Assembly: GCA_015698045.1 (NCBI GenBank)
Contig: BLAL01000050.1
Location: 558,001 to 622,000 of the forward strand
DNA length: 64,000 nt
Reading direction: 5' to 3'
From: Rhizophagus clarus
Taxonomy: Eukaryota; Glomeromycota; Glomeromycetes; Glomerales; Glomeraceae
Under the pieces are notes generated by a model. That model searched no databases. It had not been told where the DNA came from and was given only the letters and a program-made list of their open reading frames with translations. A program made the translations under genes and the position numbers. Of this stretch, positions 35,688-48,274 are shown piece after piece; positions within the stretch are counted from its first letter, which is position 1; each line of letters begins with the position of its first letter.

Positions 35688-36581
35688 ATGTCACCCCTTC
35701 AAACATATTCAAGTCATTATCATAATAACAATCAATGGGTTATTATAGATGAGTCATCATCAATCGCTTCTCCAAATCAACGAAATAATCGACCTCAACC
35801 TCCTTTGCCAAATATTAAAGTACCATTTCCACCAAATGTAAATCCAGAAGAATTAATATTGAAACCAAGAAAAGCAAAGTCTAAATTACCAACGAAACCT
35901 CCAAATGCTTTTATGATTTACAGAATGCAATACGTAAAAGAATTACATGCAAGGGATTATCGGTTACCTATGAGAAGTGTATCATCTTCGGTAGCTACGG
36001 CTTGGAGAGATGAACCTGAACATATCGTAGAATTTTATGAAGAGATTGCAAGGGAAGCAAGTAAGATTTATAATCAAAAATATCCAAAACCTCCCGTTCA
36101 ACAAAAATCTGTAGTAGGAAAACCACCAGTTCAAAGAAGACGAAGTGGATTAAGTAGTTTACCTTCAACGCCATCATTCGATGATTTAAATAGTCATGTT
36201 TTAAATCATACTGAAGATATACGTCAACATTATAATTATCATCCAATTCGTTATTATTCCGATCGAACTTTACCTAATGGAACAACGACATTAGCGAATC
36301 ATTCGCTTACTCATGGTGGACATAATCATTATAATAATCATCATATGCATTCTCCTCCTGCTATTCCCTCTCTGATTACCGATCATTATAATAATTCAAA
36401 TGGAATTTTAGGGAGGTCTCATATGCGTTCTCCAAAATCTTTATCTGCTCCTTATCCTTCTACTTCTAATATTCATATGCAATTACCTCACGTTAATTCT
36501 TTGGTTAACCCATTACATTATATGGACGATGGTGTGACCACTTCTCCTACTGAATGGGATTTTTCTAATTCCAATCATTAA
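35688..36581 (+). CDS. MATA_HMG-type HMG-box protein (297 aa)
   Basis: Single-exon gene; ATG at 35688 follows an A-run and gives MSPLQTYSSHYHNNNQWVII. One HMG box of the MATA/SOX class covers about residues 67-123 (LPTKPPNAFMIYRMQYVKEL, then SSSVATAWRDEP, then YEEIAREASKIYNQKYP). The PPNAFMIYR start and the late W-R-x-E-P are the conserved core. HMG boxes of this class bind and bend DNA in the minor groove; fungal members include mating-type regulators, and Rhizophagus is known to have a large family of them, so this need not be a mating-type gene. The remainder is disordered, with Pro-rich (residues 34-50) and His/Asn-rich (about 205-230) tracts and SP/TP sites near the C-terminus. The protein should be nuclear (KPRKAKSK, residues 59-66). 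No partner gene (HD or STE3) lies within the window. Confidence 0.92.
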   Translation: MSPLQTYSSHYHNNNQWVIIDESSSIASPNQRNNRPQPPLPNIKVPFPPNVNPEELILKPRKAKSKLPTKPPNAFMIYRMQYVKELHARDYRLPMRSVSSSVATAWRDEPEHIVEFYEEIAREASKIYNQKYPKPPVQQKSVVGKPPVQRRRSGLSSLPSTPSFDDLNSHVLNHTEDIRQHYNYHPIRYYSDRTLPNGTTTLANHSLTHGGHNHYNNHHMHSPPAIPSLITDHYNNSNGILGRSHMRSPKSLSAPYPSTSNIHMQLPHVNSLVNPLHYMDDGVTTSPTEWDFSNSNH

Positions 36582-39500
36582 TTAATGAAATTTTCGATAA
36601 AAAAAATAATAAAAATTTTTTTTTATTATTTTACTTTTTTTTTTTTTTTTTTACTTTTTCTTTTTTAAACATGTATTTTTATTAAAAACATTCGTATATT
36701 AACTCGTTTTTTATATTTTATATTGTCGATATTATTCCTTTTCTTTTAATATGTGATACATATATATAATTCGTGGTTCAAAGTGTATACTAGGATTTTC
36801 CTTATTTCATCTCATATTTTTTTTCATCAAAAAAACAAAAAAAAAAATTATATATATACACACACTAATAGAAAAAAAAAAATTCTCTACATTTTTTTTA
36901 CAAATTTATGTTTTCATTCTACGTCTCTCTCTTCTTTACCATATAATAGAAAATATGATTTTTTTTTGTAATTAATTCCCGTTTTACATATCAAAATCCT
37001 CTTTTTTATGTAGCAATACATTTTATGATAATTAGGAAGGCCATGTCTTTCTATGTAATAAAAAGTTTTTTTTTTAAAAAAAAAAAAAAAAAAATGTGAC
37101 CTTGAAAAATTTATTTTTGAATAATAATTTGAAGATCCTAAAATTCCAAGAAATTTTTTTATGGAGTAAAAATAAAGAAACAAATTAACCAATTAAAATA
37201 TTACGTTTTACGTACATACGTACATTACTCTCATTGTGAACAATAATCATTATGTATAAATGTATAAATTTTATTAATTCAAACCCGAAAAGAAAAAAAA
37301 AAAAAAAAAAATTAAAAAAAAAAAAAAATTTTTTTTTTTTTTTGAGCAACATTATCAATGATAATAAATAAACAAATAAAATTATTTAAATTTTATAACG
37401 TGTAACAACATTTATTGATCTTTTTAAATTATTTCCTTTAAGTTCTTCCTTAAAGTAGAATAGTTTGATAAAAAACCACAATTATTTTTTTTTTTCATTT
37501 TTTTTTTTTTTTTATTTTTCAATGGTCGAAAATTCCGGTAGAAAATATGCAAATATTTAATTGGATAACATTAGGGATAACAAATTAATTAATTCATATA
37601 ATAATGATAATTAAAAATCATATAAATTATAATTGTAATTTATATAATGTATATAATGTATGTAAGAAAAAAAAAAAGTTTAAACCAAACATAAAAGTCC
37701 GTCAAAAAATTTATATATGAAAAAAAAAAAAAAAAAGGTTTTAAACTTGTCACACGACAAGTTAAACCAGATCATATTTGGATTTCATTGACAATTATTC
37801 CAAAAAAATTTCGAAAAAGATCCTCTTTTCTTTTTTCAACCATTAAAATTCAGGTTTTATAAAAAATGATGTGGCACAGACATAAATTATTAAGCAAACA
37901 GAAACTTTAAAATTAATAAAAATAAAAAAAAAAAAGAAAGTAAGTAAGAAAGAAAAGAAAAAAAAAAAATTCATTTTTTTTCTTTTTCGAATTTTTTTTT
38001 TTTTTACATCATTTTTTTCTTTCAACTTTCTCATACTAAACTAAAAATGGGATATTTGTTTGTTTTAAATAAATTGATAAATTGATAAATTGATATACCC
38101 TGTTGCTTGGTATATAACTCTAGTAATTCGGTAAACTCGGTATTAGGGTAGTGTGATACAGGATGGTCTAGAACCACGTTATTTGTGTTTTTCAAATTTC
38201 CTTTTTATAAAGAAAATGAAAGAATACTTTTTTGATATAGCATAATTATGATTAATAATAAAGATTTTCTTAATCGAATCATTAAATAATACGTCCTTTC
38301 AACGTATTAAATTTCCATACTCGCATCAATAGAATGAATTTTTGGAGTTCGTGTAAACTTTGTACCAATTTGAAATTACCAATTTTGTCTGGTAATGACC
38401 CAGTAATCTTCCAGTAATTTGGTAATTCATTGTAGTACTTGTTTGAGAAAAAATCATCAAAATATTCTAAGAAAATCTTATTTTCGAGTAATTATACTCG
38501 TAATTAACATTCCATCGCGTTTAACCAATGATTTCACTTTTAGGGGTATAATTTAACGCACGGTTCAATTGGACTCTTGAATGGATCAAGTTAATTAACG
38601 CAGGGTTAAATCAATGAGGTTTACGGCACGGTTTTAAAAAGGGTCAATGAAGTGCACGGTTAAGGTGCACGGTTATTCGGCAATCTTTTTCAATAGGATA
38701 ACGAGAATTCCTTTGATTTCATTCGTTACGTTTTAAAGTTTGAAACTGGCTGCAACAAATTTATCCTTTTAAAGCTCAGTTAATATAAGGATCCAATATT
38801 TTTTATTCAAGGATATTAGTCAATAATCAATAATAAGATAAATAGTATAAAGTAGGATAAAATAGAGTAAATTTGAATAGGTTCAATAGGATCAATAGGA
38901 TAAATAGGAATAAATAGGAATAAAACGGGATAAAGAATCCCCAAATAATCTTGCAACAATCTTACAATAATCCTGTTATCTATAATTATGATAATTATGA
39001 TATATCAGAATCCATTCAATTAATATCTCCGAATATATAGAAAAAACGAACGTACTTTAATTGAATGAACCCATAAAAATATAATAATTATAATAATATA
39101 ATCAATTAACTAATATGAACTAATAGTATATCGTATTTTTCTTTGTTTATTTAAAATACACAAAAAGGGATTTTTTTTTTTTTTTTTAAGATTTTGTAAT
39201 TTGTTTTGTAATAATTACCATTCATAAATATTGAATATTTTGTAATCTCCCATTTTTCTTTATGATACATTATATAAAGTAAGGAACGCGTTTTAAGATT
39301 GTGGTTCGTTTTTATTATTAAACGATTTGTAATATCGGTGTTTCCCGTTATAATTAAGCTTTTTTTACTTTCTCACGCATTTATTTTATTTGATTACAAA
39401 AAAATTCTAACTATTTTTCGATAAATTATTTACTTAAAAAGTCATTTCATTATTAAATGTACATATCTGTTCTCTATTTATTTTAATTAAAGAAAACAAG

Positions 39501-40344
39501 TTTTTTTTTTTTTGATGTTTTAAATTAAAATAAAAAAAATCATCATTTTTCAATTGGACAAAAAATCTGTGATCAGATTAATTAGAGTTTCAATCCAAAA
39601 TAATATACTACTTTTGCATTAATAAAATAATCATAATAATAATACAAAAAAAAAAAAATACATACATATATATATCTATATAGGTATTGTAATACAAAAT
39701 TAATCCGGAACTCCGATTTGAAACATTTATCATCTTAAATTTAATTGGATATTCCTTTTTGGGATAGAAATTAGAATAAAAAAAAATTCGATGATGTACG
39801 AACGCATTACGGAAAACAATCAGTAAAAAAAAAGAATTTTGTCAATCGAGTCAATCGAAACAAATAAAATATTATTATAATTTTAAAAAAAAGAAAATAT
39901 ATATATTATAAAAATAAAAAAAAAAAAAAAAAATTATTTATATTATATAAATGTACAAATATATACATAAATATAAGTAAAGTAAAAATTATAGTTTGGT
40001 CGTACATAAATAAAGGGCACGCGTCACAGAAAAGTTCTTTTGAAGGACTAAATTTTATAATAATATTTACTAATTCAAATTACAAATCGTAATCAATATT
40101 CTCTCATGTTCTATTTTGTTCGCTATTTATGTTCAAAATTGGAAAAAAAATTACAATAAAAGGATAAACTGAGATTTTGTCGAAGGTTAAAAATAAAAAA
40201 AAATTCCGAGGAGGATTTCTGTAAAACAACATGGCCTGTGTAACGTAATACTTTTTCATTTTAATACGTAAAAATTAATTTTAATACATTTGGATTATTC
40301 TTTCCGTTTATTCTTGTCGCGTTTTAATTAATTAAAATAAAAAC
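36582..40344. other. Gene desert downstream of the HMG-box gene
   Basis: The first ~200 bp are likely the 3' UTR. The rest is A/T-rich with many A/T homopolymers (for example 37290-37345 and 37720-37740) and no credible gene. A perfect 8-bp-stem hairpin AACTTGTC-ACAC-GACAAGTT lies at 37744-37763. 38860-38930 contains a short CAATAGGATAAATAGGAA-type repeat. Confidence 0.35.
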
Positions 40345-40440
40345 TTGTATACCTTGTCGGGCTATGCTCATGAAAATTTTCTTTTTTAAAACCCCCGTGA
40401 AATAATTTTAAACACGGGACGCGAAAATCATGAGCATAAA
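40345..40440. repeat. Short inverted repeat (GCTCATGAAAATTTTC)
   Basis: TATGCTCATGAAAATTTTC at about 40362-40381 pairs with CGAAAATCATGAGCATAA at about 40421-40438; the loop is about 40 nt. It may be a tiny fold-back element or a structured transcript end. Confidence 0.45.
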
Positions 40441-40889
40441 ATCTGTTACGAGATCAACGGTGCCTCATAATTGCATAAGGGTGTTATTTATTTAGGGCGT
40501 CGAATGATTTCATGATTTACAAAAAAAGGATACGGCTTAGTTAAAAAATTAAATTTCCGAATATTATGATTTCAAACCAACCGAAATAGTCAATTTAAAG
40601 TCAATTTTCCAAATTAGGTAAAATTTTATATGGCTGTGTGATTAAGGCTGTGTGCAGGTTAAGGGACATTGTTTAATGAGTGGTTGCTGATCACAGATCA
40701 CAGCCCCCTGTCAGTCTGACAAGTCTGACATGATTGAATCATAATGTTTTGGTTTTGGTTTCATTTTTTAATTTCACGTGATTTTTGTGTATCACAAAAT
40801 CGTATGTTGTAGAATTTGAGAATGTTGAGAATGCTAAGATATTGAGATATTTAAGACGTTTGAGATGTTGAGATATTAAGACGTTTGTA

Positions 40890-41085
40890 CATATTTACAT
40901 AATTAATATATATATTTACATATATTTACATAATTTAAATATATTTACATAATTTTTATATATTTACATAATTTAAAATATATTTCATAACATATATATA
41001 CAGTATATATATATTCATAATTTATATATATTTACATAATTTTTATATATTTACATAATATTCTATACTTACATTTACATAATTT
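40890..41085. repeat. ~20-bp tandem repeat (TATATTTACATAATTT)
   Basis: TATATTTACATAATTT units recur about ten times with small length changes. Confidence 0.75.
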
Positions 41086-41459
41086 AACACGTACAAGTAA
41101 TAAAACAATTAATACATAACTTATGGTGTAATAATAATAATATAAAAAATGATAACAACAATTATTTCCTTATAAATATTTGTAGCAAAAAAAAAAAAAT
41201 GTTTTATATGTTTTTATACCTTGCTTCAATAAGAAAAATTACGGTTAATAAAAAAAATTTTTAAAGCTTCAATGAAACTCAATGAAATTTCTTTAAGGTA
41301 TTTTGGCGGAAGTATCGGCTTAATAAATTGCCAAATTTCTCGAATTAGGTTTTAAACAATTTGACCACGGCCGAATTAGGAATTTTTACGGTAAAGGAAA
41401 TATTAAGGGTCCAAGATTTAGAATCGACCAGTTACATGTATACCATATGTACCAGTTAC

Positions 41460-41487
41460 AAATATATATATATATATGTTGTGGCAT

Positions 41488-41526
<39 letters not shown>
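41460..41526. repeat. (AT)n microsatellite
   Basis: Two AT runs split by GTTGTGGCATAAA, the longer about 35 bp. Confidence 0.85.
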
Positions 41527-41528
<2 letters not shown>

Positions 41529-44500
41529 AAAAAAAAAAAATTATTTATAATCCATTTTTTAGAATATAAGTAATATAACAATCAGCCACAAAAAAACACT
41601 TTGATCTGCGCCTGTATACATTCATATAAATCATGTTACGCGTCGTCGCGATATATTATATTAAATAACTTGAATAGTTAAAGTGATACTACAATGATGT
41701 AACGTCTAATTTATCTTCGAAACTGACTTATATGGATTCTTTCAATTGTGCTATTAATATATATACATATATTGATATTATGATAAGGTTTGATATGCAT
41801 CATATTTGTCTTGTTTCGCGTATTAGAACGCCGAATATATGAACTTTGATTAAAATGTAACCAAACCTATAAGTAATTTAAGTAACTCACAATCAATCAA
41901 TCATTCATTTAACTTTATCTATAATAGTTCACTAATTTAAAATGCATCATAATTAGATGCGCGTTATTTTTATGAACACAAAGAAAATGCAGAAGATGCA
42001 CAACATAAAAAAAAAAAATATTTTTTTTTTTTTGTTTATCAATTGTTTATTACATCACGATTCCATTTATTATTATCATAAACAAAGAAACAATAAGTTA
42101 TTCGCGATAATAATTCACAATTGTGCGTTTTGGCATGTTTTGTGGCGAAACCATGCTTCTTTTTTCTGTTATTACAATTAAAAAAATGATCGTTCTTTAT
42201 AAAATGGTTAGAAATGATATTATTATTTATTGTTAGTTATTATTAGTTCTTTTTTCCTTTTTCTTTCATTGTTCTTAAAAAGAGTTCAATATAGCGGCAG
42301 TGTATTGATAATGTAGCAGTAATGTACTGATAGTGTTCCATGTGTCCTATTTTGTAAAAAGGAAAAAAGATTTCTCATTCTAATTTGTGAATCATTTTCA
42401 CATTATCTTCAAACAAGATTTTTGATTTCGTTTTAACACTTGAATATTACTCTATGAGAATAATAGTTTGTTTAAAACACTCATGTTGTGTCAATGCTAC
42501 ACTAAAAACCGGGATATGACAAAAAAAGTATTCTTTTATTATATAAATCGTTCTCCCTTTTTAATAAAAATCAAATATGGGTAAATTCTGATTGATTGTA
42601 CGTGAGAATTGTGAAACGATTTCATTTTCCGATGACGCGCTTATTTTATCCCTTTTTTGTTAGGCCCTAATTTAAAAAGATATATATAATCTTTTTTTTT
42701 TTATTTATTTATTTATTTAATTTTATATATAATAAATGTATATTAAATCTATTTTTTTTTTCTATTTTTTTTTCTATGTGGTGATAAGTAAGTGATTATA
42801 AATAAGTGACGATTGAAGAAAATTGTGATCATCCTCGATCGATGTCGATATCTCCGATATTATGTGATGATGCAAGAATATTAGAAAAGTAATACAGTAT
42901 TTTTATCGCGTTGTTTGATTCGTTTATGAATCGTAAAAAAAAAAACCAACATAATATGAAAATATAACAAAGGAAATAAATACAACCACCAATCTCTTAA
43001 CATCATTTAGTTTAACAAAAATCTTAAGCAAATCCTTATTTGGAAATAAATTATCAAAAATTTAAAATTTAGCTGTGCGTGTGTAAAATTATAAACAAAT
43101 AGATTTCATAATAGTATAAATAAAAAATAAAACAATATTCTATAATATTAGAATTTTTTTTTTTTTTTTTTTTTAAAGATATCATTATATGCAAACACCC
43201 AACATAATAATGACAAACATGAAAATTACGAAGTTACAAATCAAAAAAAAAAAAGAGTATTTTCTTTTTTTCTTTCCGTTTTTTTTTTTATTTTTTTTTT
43301 TTTAAAAAAAAAAAAGAAAATAAATAAAAATAAAAATAAAAATAAAAATAAAAATAAATTAAAATTAAAATTCTTATTAAGATTTTTTCTGTGACATTCT
43401 TGTAAAATCCATGTAAAATATTAAATTTCCAAAAATGAAGAATAAATAAAAAAAAAAAAAAATTTTTTTTTATTGTTAATGATTGTTTTTCAAAGAATCC
43501 TTTCTTTAAAGAAAACCAGTTCGCAGGTGTATGTTTTTTTTTTTAGAAATAAGATAAAATATTAATGTGCATAATCTTCAAAAAATAAATCACGCTCTTA
43601 CCTTATTTAGGTAACAAATTTTTTTTTTTTTTTTTAAAAAAAGAAAGGGAACTTATATTAAAAAAAAAAAAAAAGGAACGTATATTTTTATCTTTTATCA
43701 ATAAAAAAAAAACATTTACATGTAAAAAAAAAAATATTACGGTATATGGTAAAAAGAAATAAAAAAAAAAAAAAAAAGGTCCGGATCTTTTTAACGAAAT
43801 TAATTATCGATAAAAAATTAAATTCGGTAAAAAAAATTTTAACTTAATAGGTTAAAAACTCCGTAAAAAAAAAAAATCTATAATTACTTTTATTAGTAAA
43901 TTAATCTTATTTAGGTCATAAGAAACCTTTCATTTTGAGTAAAAAATTCTTATATTTTTGATATAAAAGTCAAAAAAAAATGAGATCTTTGATCTTATTA
44001 TTATGTATGTATGTATGTATGTATTTATATATAATAATAATAATAAATAAATAAATACGAAGAGGCACTGTCCCAGCATCGGCCGATCTCTAATTCAGTA
44101 ATATGCATTAATGCATAATGATGATCCGTGATTCGAGTTTCGGATTCGGATTTTTTAAATGAATCCTTTCTTAGAAATTATTCCCCGTTAAATAATTTGT
44201 GGTAATTTCGTTATTATCACAATTATTACCCGGTAAATTATGATAAATAGTATTATCACCTTAATTAATATTTTACTCGAGACGTTTATAACTCCGTAAA
44301 CAGTTGTTGTTCCGATTTACACAAAATTTTATCATTAAATTAAATCATGAATTAAAAATTTTAAGCATTTGATAAAGAATAAAAAGGTTAAAAGGTTTCC
44401 AATTAATAATTTGGATTGATCATCTTTTTGATATGCTGCTGTACTGTATTATCATATCAATTTTGGCGTATTTTCGTCAAATGCCGAACTTATACTTATT

Positions 44501-45130
44501 AAAAATTAAAAGATTGCATTAATTTCTTTGTTTAAAATGTTTAAAACGAGACTTATGATGAAACTAATGTATATTAAAATTTCGTTTGATATCATCTAAT
44601 CAAAAAAAATTTGTGATTGATAATTGTTTTTATTCCGTATCATTCATAATGTAGAATATATTGTATGCAATTCATGTCAGAAGAAAAACATAATCTAATT
44701 TGTGTCATTATCAGACTTTTTTTAGTAAAAGTCAAATGTGCAACATTTCATAATATATTGGTGAAACGCTAGATTTTACGTACAAGTTGCACTGAAATTA
44801 ATATATTTTGAAGATGACTCATCATAGGCAATAACTTATTATGGGCTAATCTAACTTGGTTAAGATGTTTATGTTGGAATTTCGGATAATGAATCTGTTC
44901 TAAATCGAATTCCGAACAAATCGAATCCAGAACATTTTTTTTTTTTCAAATCGAATTCCGAACATGATTAAAACTTACTAGTAGGCGCCATTCAATCTAT
45001 TCCTTTTGTAATATTCGGGATTTTTGAAAAAAAAATTTTCTTGAATGCAATAAAGTATATGAATGCAAATTGAATGCAAATTGAATTGAAGCGAAAATGA
45101 TAACAACAAACAAACAAGAACAATTATAAC
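41527..45130. other. Gene desert with microsatellites
   Basis: No gene supported. TATG units are at about 44003-44025 and TAA/TAAA units at 44035-44058. Extended A/T homopolymers lie at 43155-43175, 43270-43320 and 43760-43780. A frame at 41957-42181 is low-complexity and not credible. Confidence 0.35.
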
Positions 45131-45375
45131 TTACAATAATAATAATAATAATTTAATAATTTAATAATTTAATAATGATAATAATAATGATAACAATGAT
45201 AATAATGATAATGTTTATAATAATAATAACTATAATCAAATAATAATAATATCCGTATAATACTATATAATAATGATAATAATGGCTATAATATTATAAT
45301 AATAATAGCTATAATGATAATAATAATAATAATAATAAACAATTTTAAAATTTATTATTATTATATTGTTATTAT
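45131..45375. repeat. TAATAATAA / GATAATAAT microsatellite block
   Basis: Degenerate trinucleotide repeat AATAATAAT with GATAATAATG and TATAATAAT variants, ending in a complementary TTATTATTATATTG stretch that could pair with it. Confidence 0.8.
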
Positions 45376-45927
45376 TATTATATTGTATATACAATTACTG
45401 CGAAAATATTTGCATATTTCGCCCGGATTTACATAAAATTTGACTAATATAATAGAAATTTACTAATTTTACGATAATCAAGTATATCTATTTATTTGTT
45501 ATTGTTTTGAAAAAAATGTCGCAAATTTACAAAAACTACTTTACTAAACTTTGACCAATAGAATTTACAAATTTATGATAATCGAATATATACCAAACTT
45601 AATGTCATATCGTGAATTTATGGTAAAAAAAATTCCAAATCATTCTCTTTTTTCCATAAATTTTGTTTGTTAAAGGTTACCCAAATTAATTTACTTGTTA
45701 CTTCGCTAATATAAATAAATAATATAATCTGGTATACACTACATATTTTTGTGCCTCAACGTCAATGTAGAGGTGATGTTTAAAAATATGAATCTAACCT
45801 TTAGAATTATGTATTTACAAATGTAGTGAACTGACAGAGTGACAGTCCAACAAAGTAGCTGAGAATAATTTAGTTAAAATCTTAAAAATAACGTTATCTG
45901 TAATATACAACTCTGTTTAAAAAATTT

Positions 45928-46154
45928 TCAGGATATATGCAATTCACTATCGTGCGCAAGTTTAGAACAAAAAAAGGTGAACGCGATAAAGCGATTATTG
46001 GAGATAGTCACACAAATTAACCAGTGACCACAAATTTTCATAGTGCGCAAATGTACATTGTCCTCCGTTTCGCTCATTTCGCTCTGGACGATTTGATACG
46101 CGCTTTGATGCAAATCATCATCTACATTCTTGATCCCGTCGAATTAGTTACGCC
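45928..46154 (-). CDS. Candidate exon of an unidentified minus-strand gene
   Basis: The minus strand reads KNVDDDLHQSAYQIVQSEMS, ETEDNVHLRTMKICGHWLIC, VTISNNRFIAFTFFCSKLAH and stops (TGA at 45928-45930). The first ATG (46111-46113 end) trims the acidic start; an acceptor-like ATCAAG precedes it. Base composition is higher in GC than the flanks. No family is recognised and no second exon was found. It faces away from the candidate gene starting at 46241. Confidence 0.3.
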
Positions 46155-46240
46155 GATATGCCGAATTGTCGAATTTTCGTATTAACGTAATAGGTAGAAT
46201 TGGCATATTCGGCGATTTTTTTTTTAATAATATATTATGT

Positions 46241-46706
46241 ATGTCGCAACGGAAAATATCATGGGGCTTAAAAAATATCATTATCATACAACCAGCTAAG
46301 AATATTTCTTATGACATTAGTGTGTTTCTCTCCTTCAACAGTTCGGTCAAGATTATGATAACTCAGGCAACTGCGACAACACGTAAGAGAATAAGAGCAA
46401 ATAAAAACAGTCTTATTTACAATCTGTGCATACTAGGTAAATTTCATTTTATGCTATTATTTTGCTTTTTTCAAATTAAATAAATTAAATTCTTTTTTCT
46501 TTTCTGAGAGTTAGTTTCAAATATGAAACCATGTAAAGAACTAGAACATTGGGCAAGTTTTATTATTATTTCTATCCTTTTTTTCAATAGCTCCAATAAT
46601 GATCTCAGGAAAGGTACCTGGAGGTACGTTACGTATTATCAATGAATTAGCTTCCTTTTTCTTTTTAGGTGTTTATAGATTGTATAGGGAATGGATTGGT
46701 TTATAA
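46241..46706 (+). CDS. Candidate two-exon hypothetical protein (103 aa)
   Basis: Exon 1 (46241-46436) starts MSQRKISWGLKNIIIIQPAK and ends at donor GTAAAT. Exon 2 (46591-46706) follows the acceptor TTTTTTTCAATAG, joins in phase and reads PIMISGKVPGGTLRIINELA, then SFFFLGVYRLYREWIGL before TAA 46704-46706. A hydrophobic segment around ELASFFFLGVY may sit in a membrane. Family not recognised. Support is the in-phase splice and protein-like composition only. Confidence 0.38.
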
Positions 46707-47541
46707 TTTCAGGACAAAGACATTGAAAATTGTTTCTAATTAGAAATAATCGTTTAAATTTCAGGGCAAAGACCTCGAAAATTGGTTCTAATTAGAAATA
46801 ACCCATTTTGTCATTTTGTCATAAATAGTAAGTTTATGATTTTTTTTCTTCGAAATATAAATATATATATTGCATTTTTATTGGTCATAATTAAGTTTAT
46901 AGATAGCATAATTTTTTTTCCTTTTAATTTAAGTTCATAAATCTAAAATGAATATACATTAAATTATCGTGAATTTATTGATTTATAAATGGTAAAGAAA
47001 TGTAACATAATCATTTGAAATTTGAAATTCGGCATTACGACATTACAACATTACGGTACTACGGCAATACAACGTTACGGCATTACAGCATTCAGCATTA
47101 CGGCAGAGTAACTCCGTATTATAATTACCTGATTCTAATGTATACATCTGAGGCACAACATATATTATAATTTTGGGTATTAATTATTATTGGTCTTTCT
47201 TTTTTATCGCTTTTCTTATAAATAGAATATGTTGACATCATATGACAACATTGTATTGCGGTCATATCAATTGGAGCAAAGCTTAATTATAAAAGTTTAC
47301 GTAATATCAAAATATGTTTTATATTAAAATAATATATGTTTTATAAGTTACTGTTAAAAATACCGACTAAATTGATCGATACAAAAAAATATCGGTCGAT
47401 AACAACGTTATAATTCTAGTTTAGGCTTATTAAGTTTGTTGAATCTTTTGAGAATATAAGTAACATATCGATGATAAGATTGGCGGCTGTATATATATCT
47501 CTTTCGCTTATTTCTTTATGTGTTGCTGGTAGATTGCTGTC
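46707..47541. other. Non-coding, short repeat of ACGGCATTAC type
   Basis: 46725-46800 holds a 60-bp near-duplicate (TTTCAGGACAAAGACATTGAAAATTG-like). 47035-47105 is a CGGCATTACGACATTAC-type short repeat. No gene. Confidence 0.4.
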
Positions 47542-47549
47542 CATTCTTC

Positions 47550-48266
47550 CAGTGATGGCAAATGACTTAAATGACATCAAATGACTTGGGTCATTTGTCA
47601 CGTGTCATTTGGGTCATTCTGAAGTCAAATGACATAGTCATTTAAAAATTATATCATGTGATTTTCATAATTCCGCCCAAAATTATTAAAATTTTATGTG
47701 TATTTATGTAATACTCAATAATTATAAAATTATACAGTTTGTAATTCCAGCCAGCACTATAGATTTTACCAGCATTATGTTAAATGACTTACCGTATTCT
47801 TCCGATTTTAAGCACCACATTTTTGAAGGAAAATTCCGGCTAAAGTTGGGGGTGGTGCCTAAATTCGGAAGTATTTTTTTTTACTTAAAATTCTTTTTTT
47901 TTCACATTTTTACACATCGGAATTTTTGTACTTGTGTATCCCAATAATTTTTTATCGTGTTCTATATATATAATTGCGAAATTGCGATGATACATGATGA
48001 AAGAGAAATTGAAATGATGAATTGTAAATAAAGTTTATTTTGAATAAAATATGAAATTTAATAAAGAAAAATTAAAATCTGAGGTGGTGCTTATTTTTGT
48101 TTTTCAAGTATTTTGGTCAAAAGTCAGGGTGGTGCTTAAATTCGGGTGGTGCTTAAAATCGGGAGAATACGGTAAATGACAAATGACCTCAAATGACTAG
48201 GTTATTCAATGGTCATTCGGGGGTCATTTCAAAATAGCCAAATGACCTGGTCATTTTCCATCACTG
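47550..48266. mobile_element. 717-bp hAT-type non-autonomous element, TSD CATTCTTC
   Basis: TIRs are CAGTGATGGCAAATGAC at 47550 and the inverse of CAGTGATGGAAAATGAC ending at 48266. The 8-bp TSD CATTCTTC is at 47542-47549 and 48267-48274. Subterminal regions carry many (A/G)TCATTTG motifs in both orientations, as in hAT elements. There is no transposase. A second element (47792-48172) lies inside. Confidence 0.88.
47792..48172. mobile_element. 381-bp nested element, CCGTATTCT termini, TA TSD
   Basis: TIRs are CCGTATTCTTCCGATTTTAA plus GCACCAC at the left and the inverse (GTGGTGCTTAAAATCGGGAG plus AATACGG) at the right, flanked by TA on both sides. Interrupts the 717-bp hAT-type element. No ORF. 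Confidence 0.85.
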
Positions 48267-48274
48267 CATTCTTC

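Noticed and set aside
35995..36246. Minus-strand 83-codon frame inside the HMG-box gene
   Set aside because: Antisense shadow of a well-supported coding region.
35688..36581. Interpretation of the HMG-box gene as the mating-type locus
   Set aside because: Rhizophagus-type genomes carry many HMG-box genes of this class and no homeodomain or pheromone-receptor gene is present nearby.
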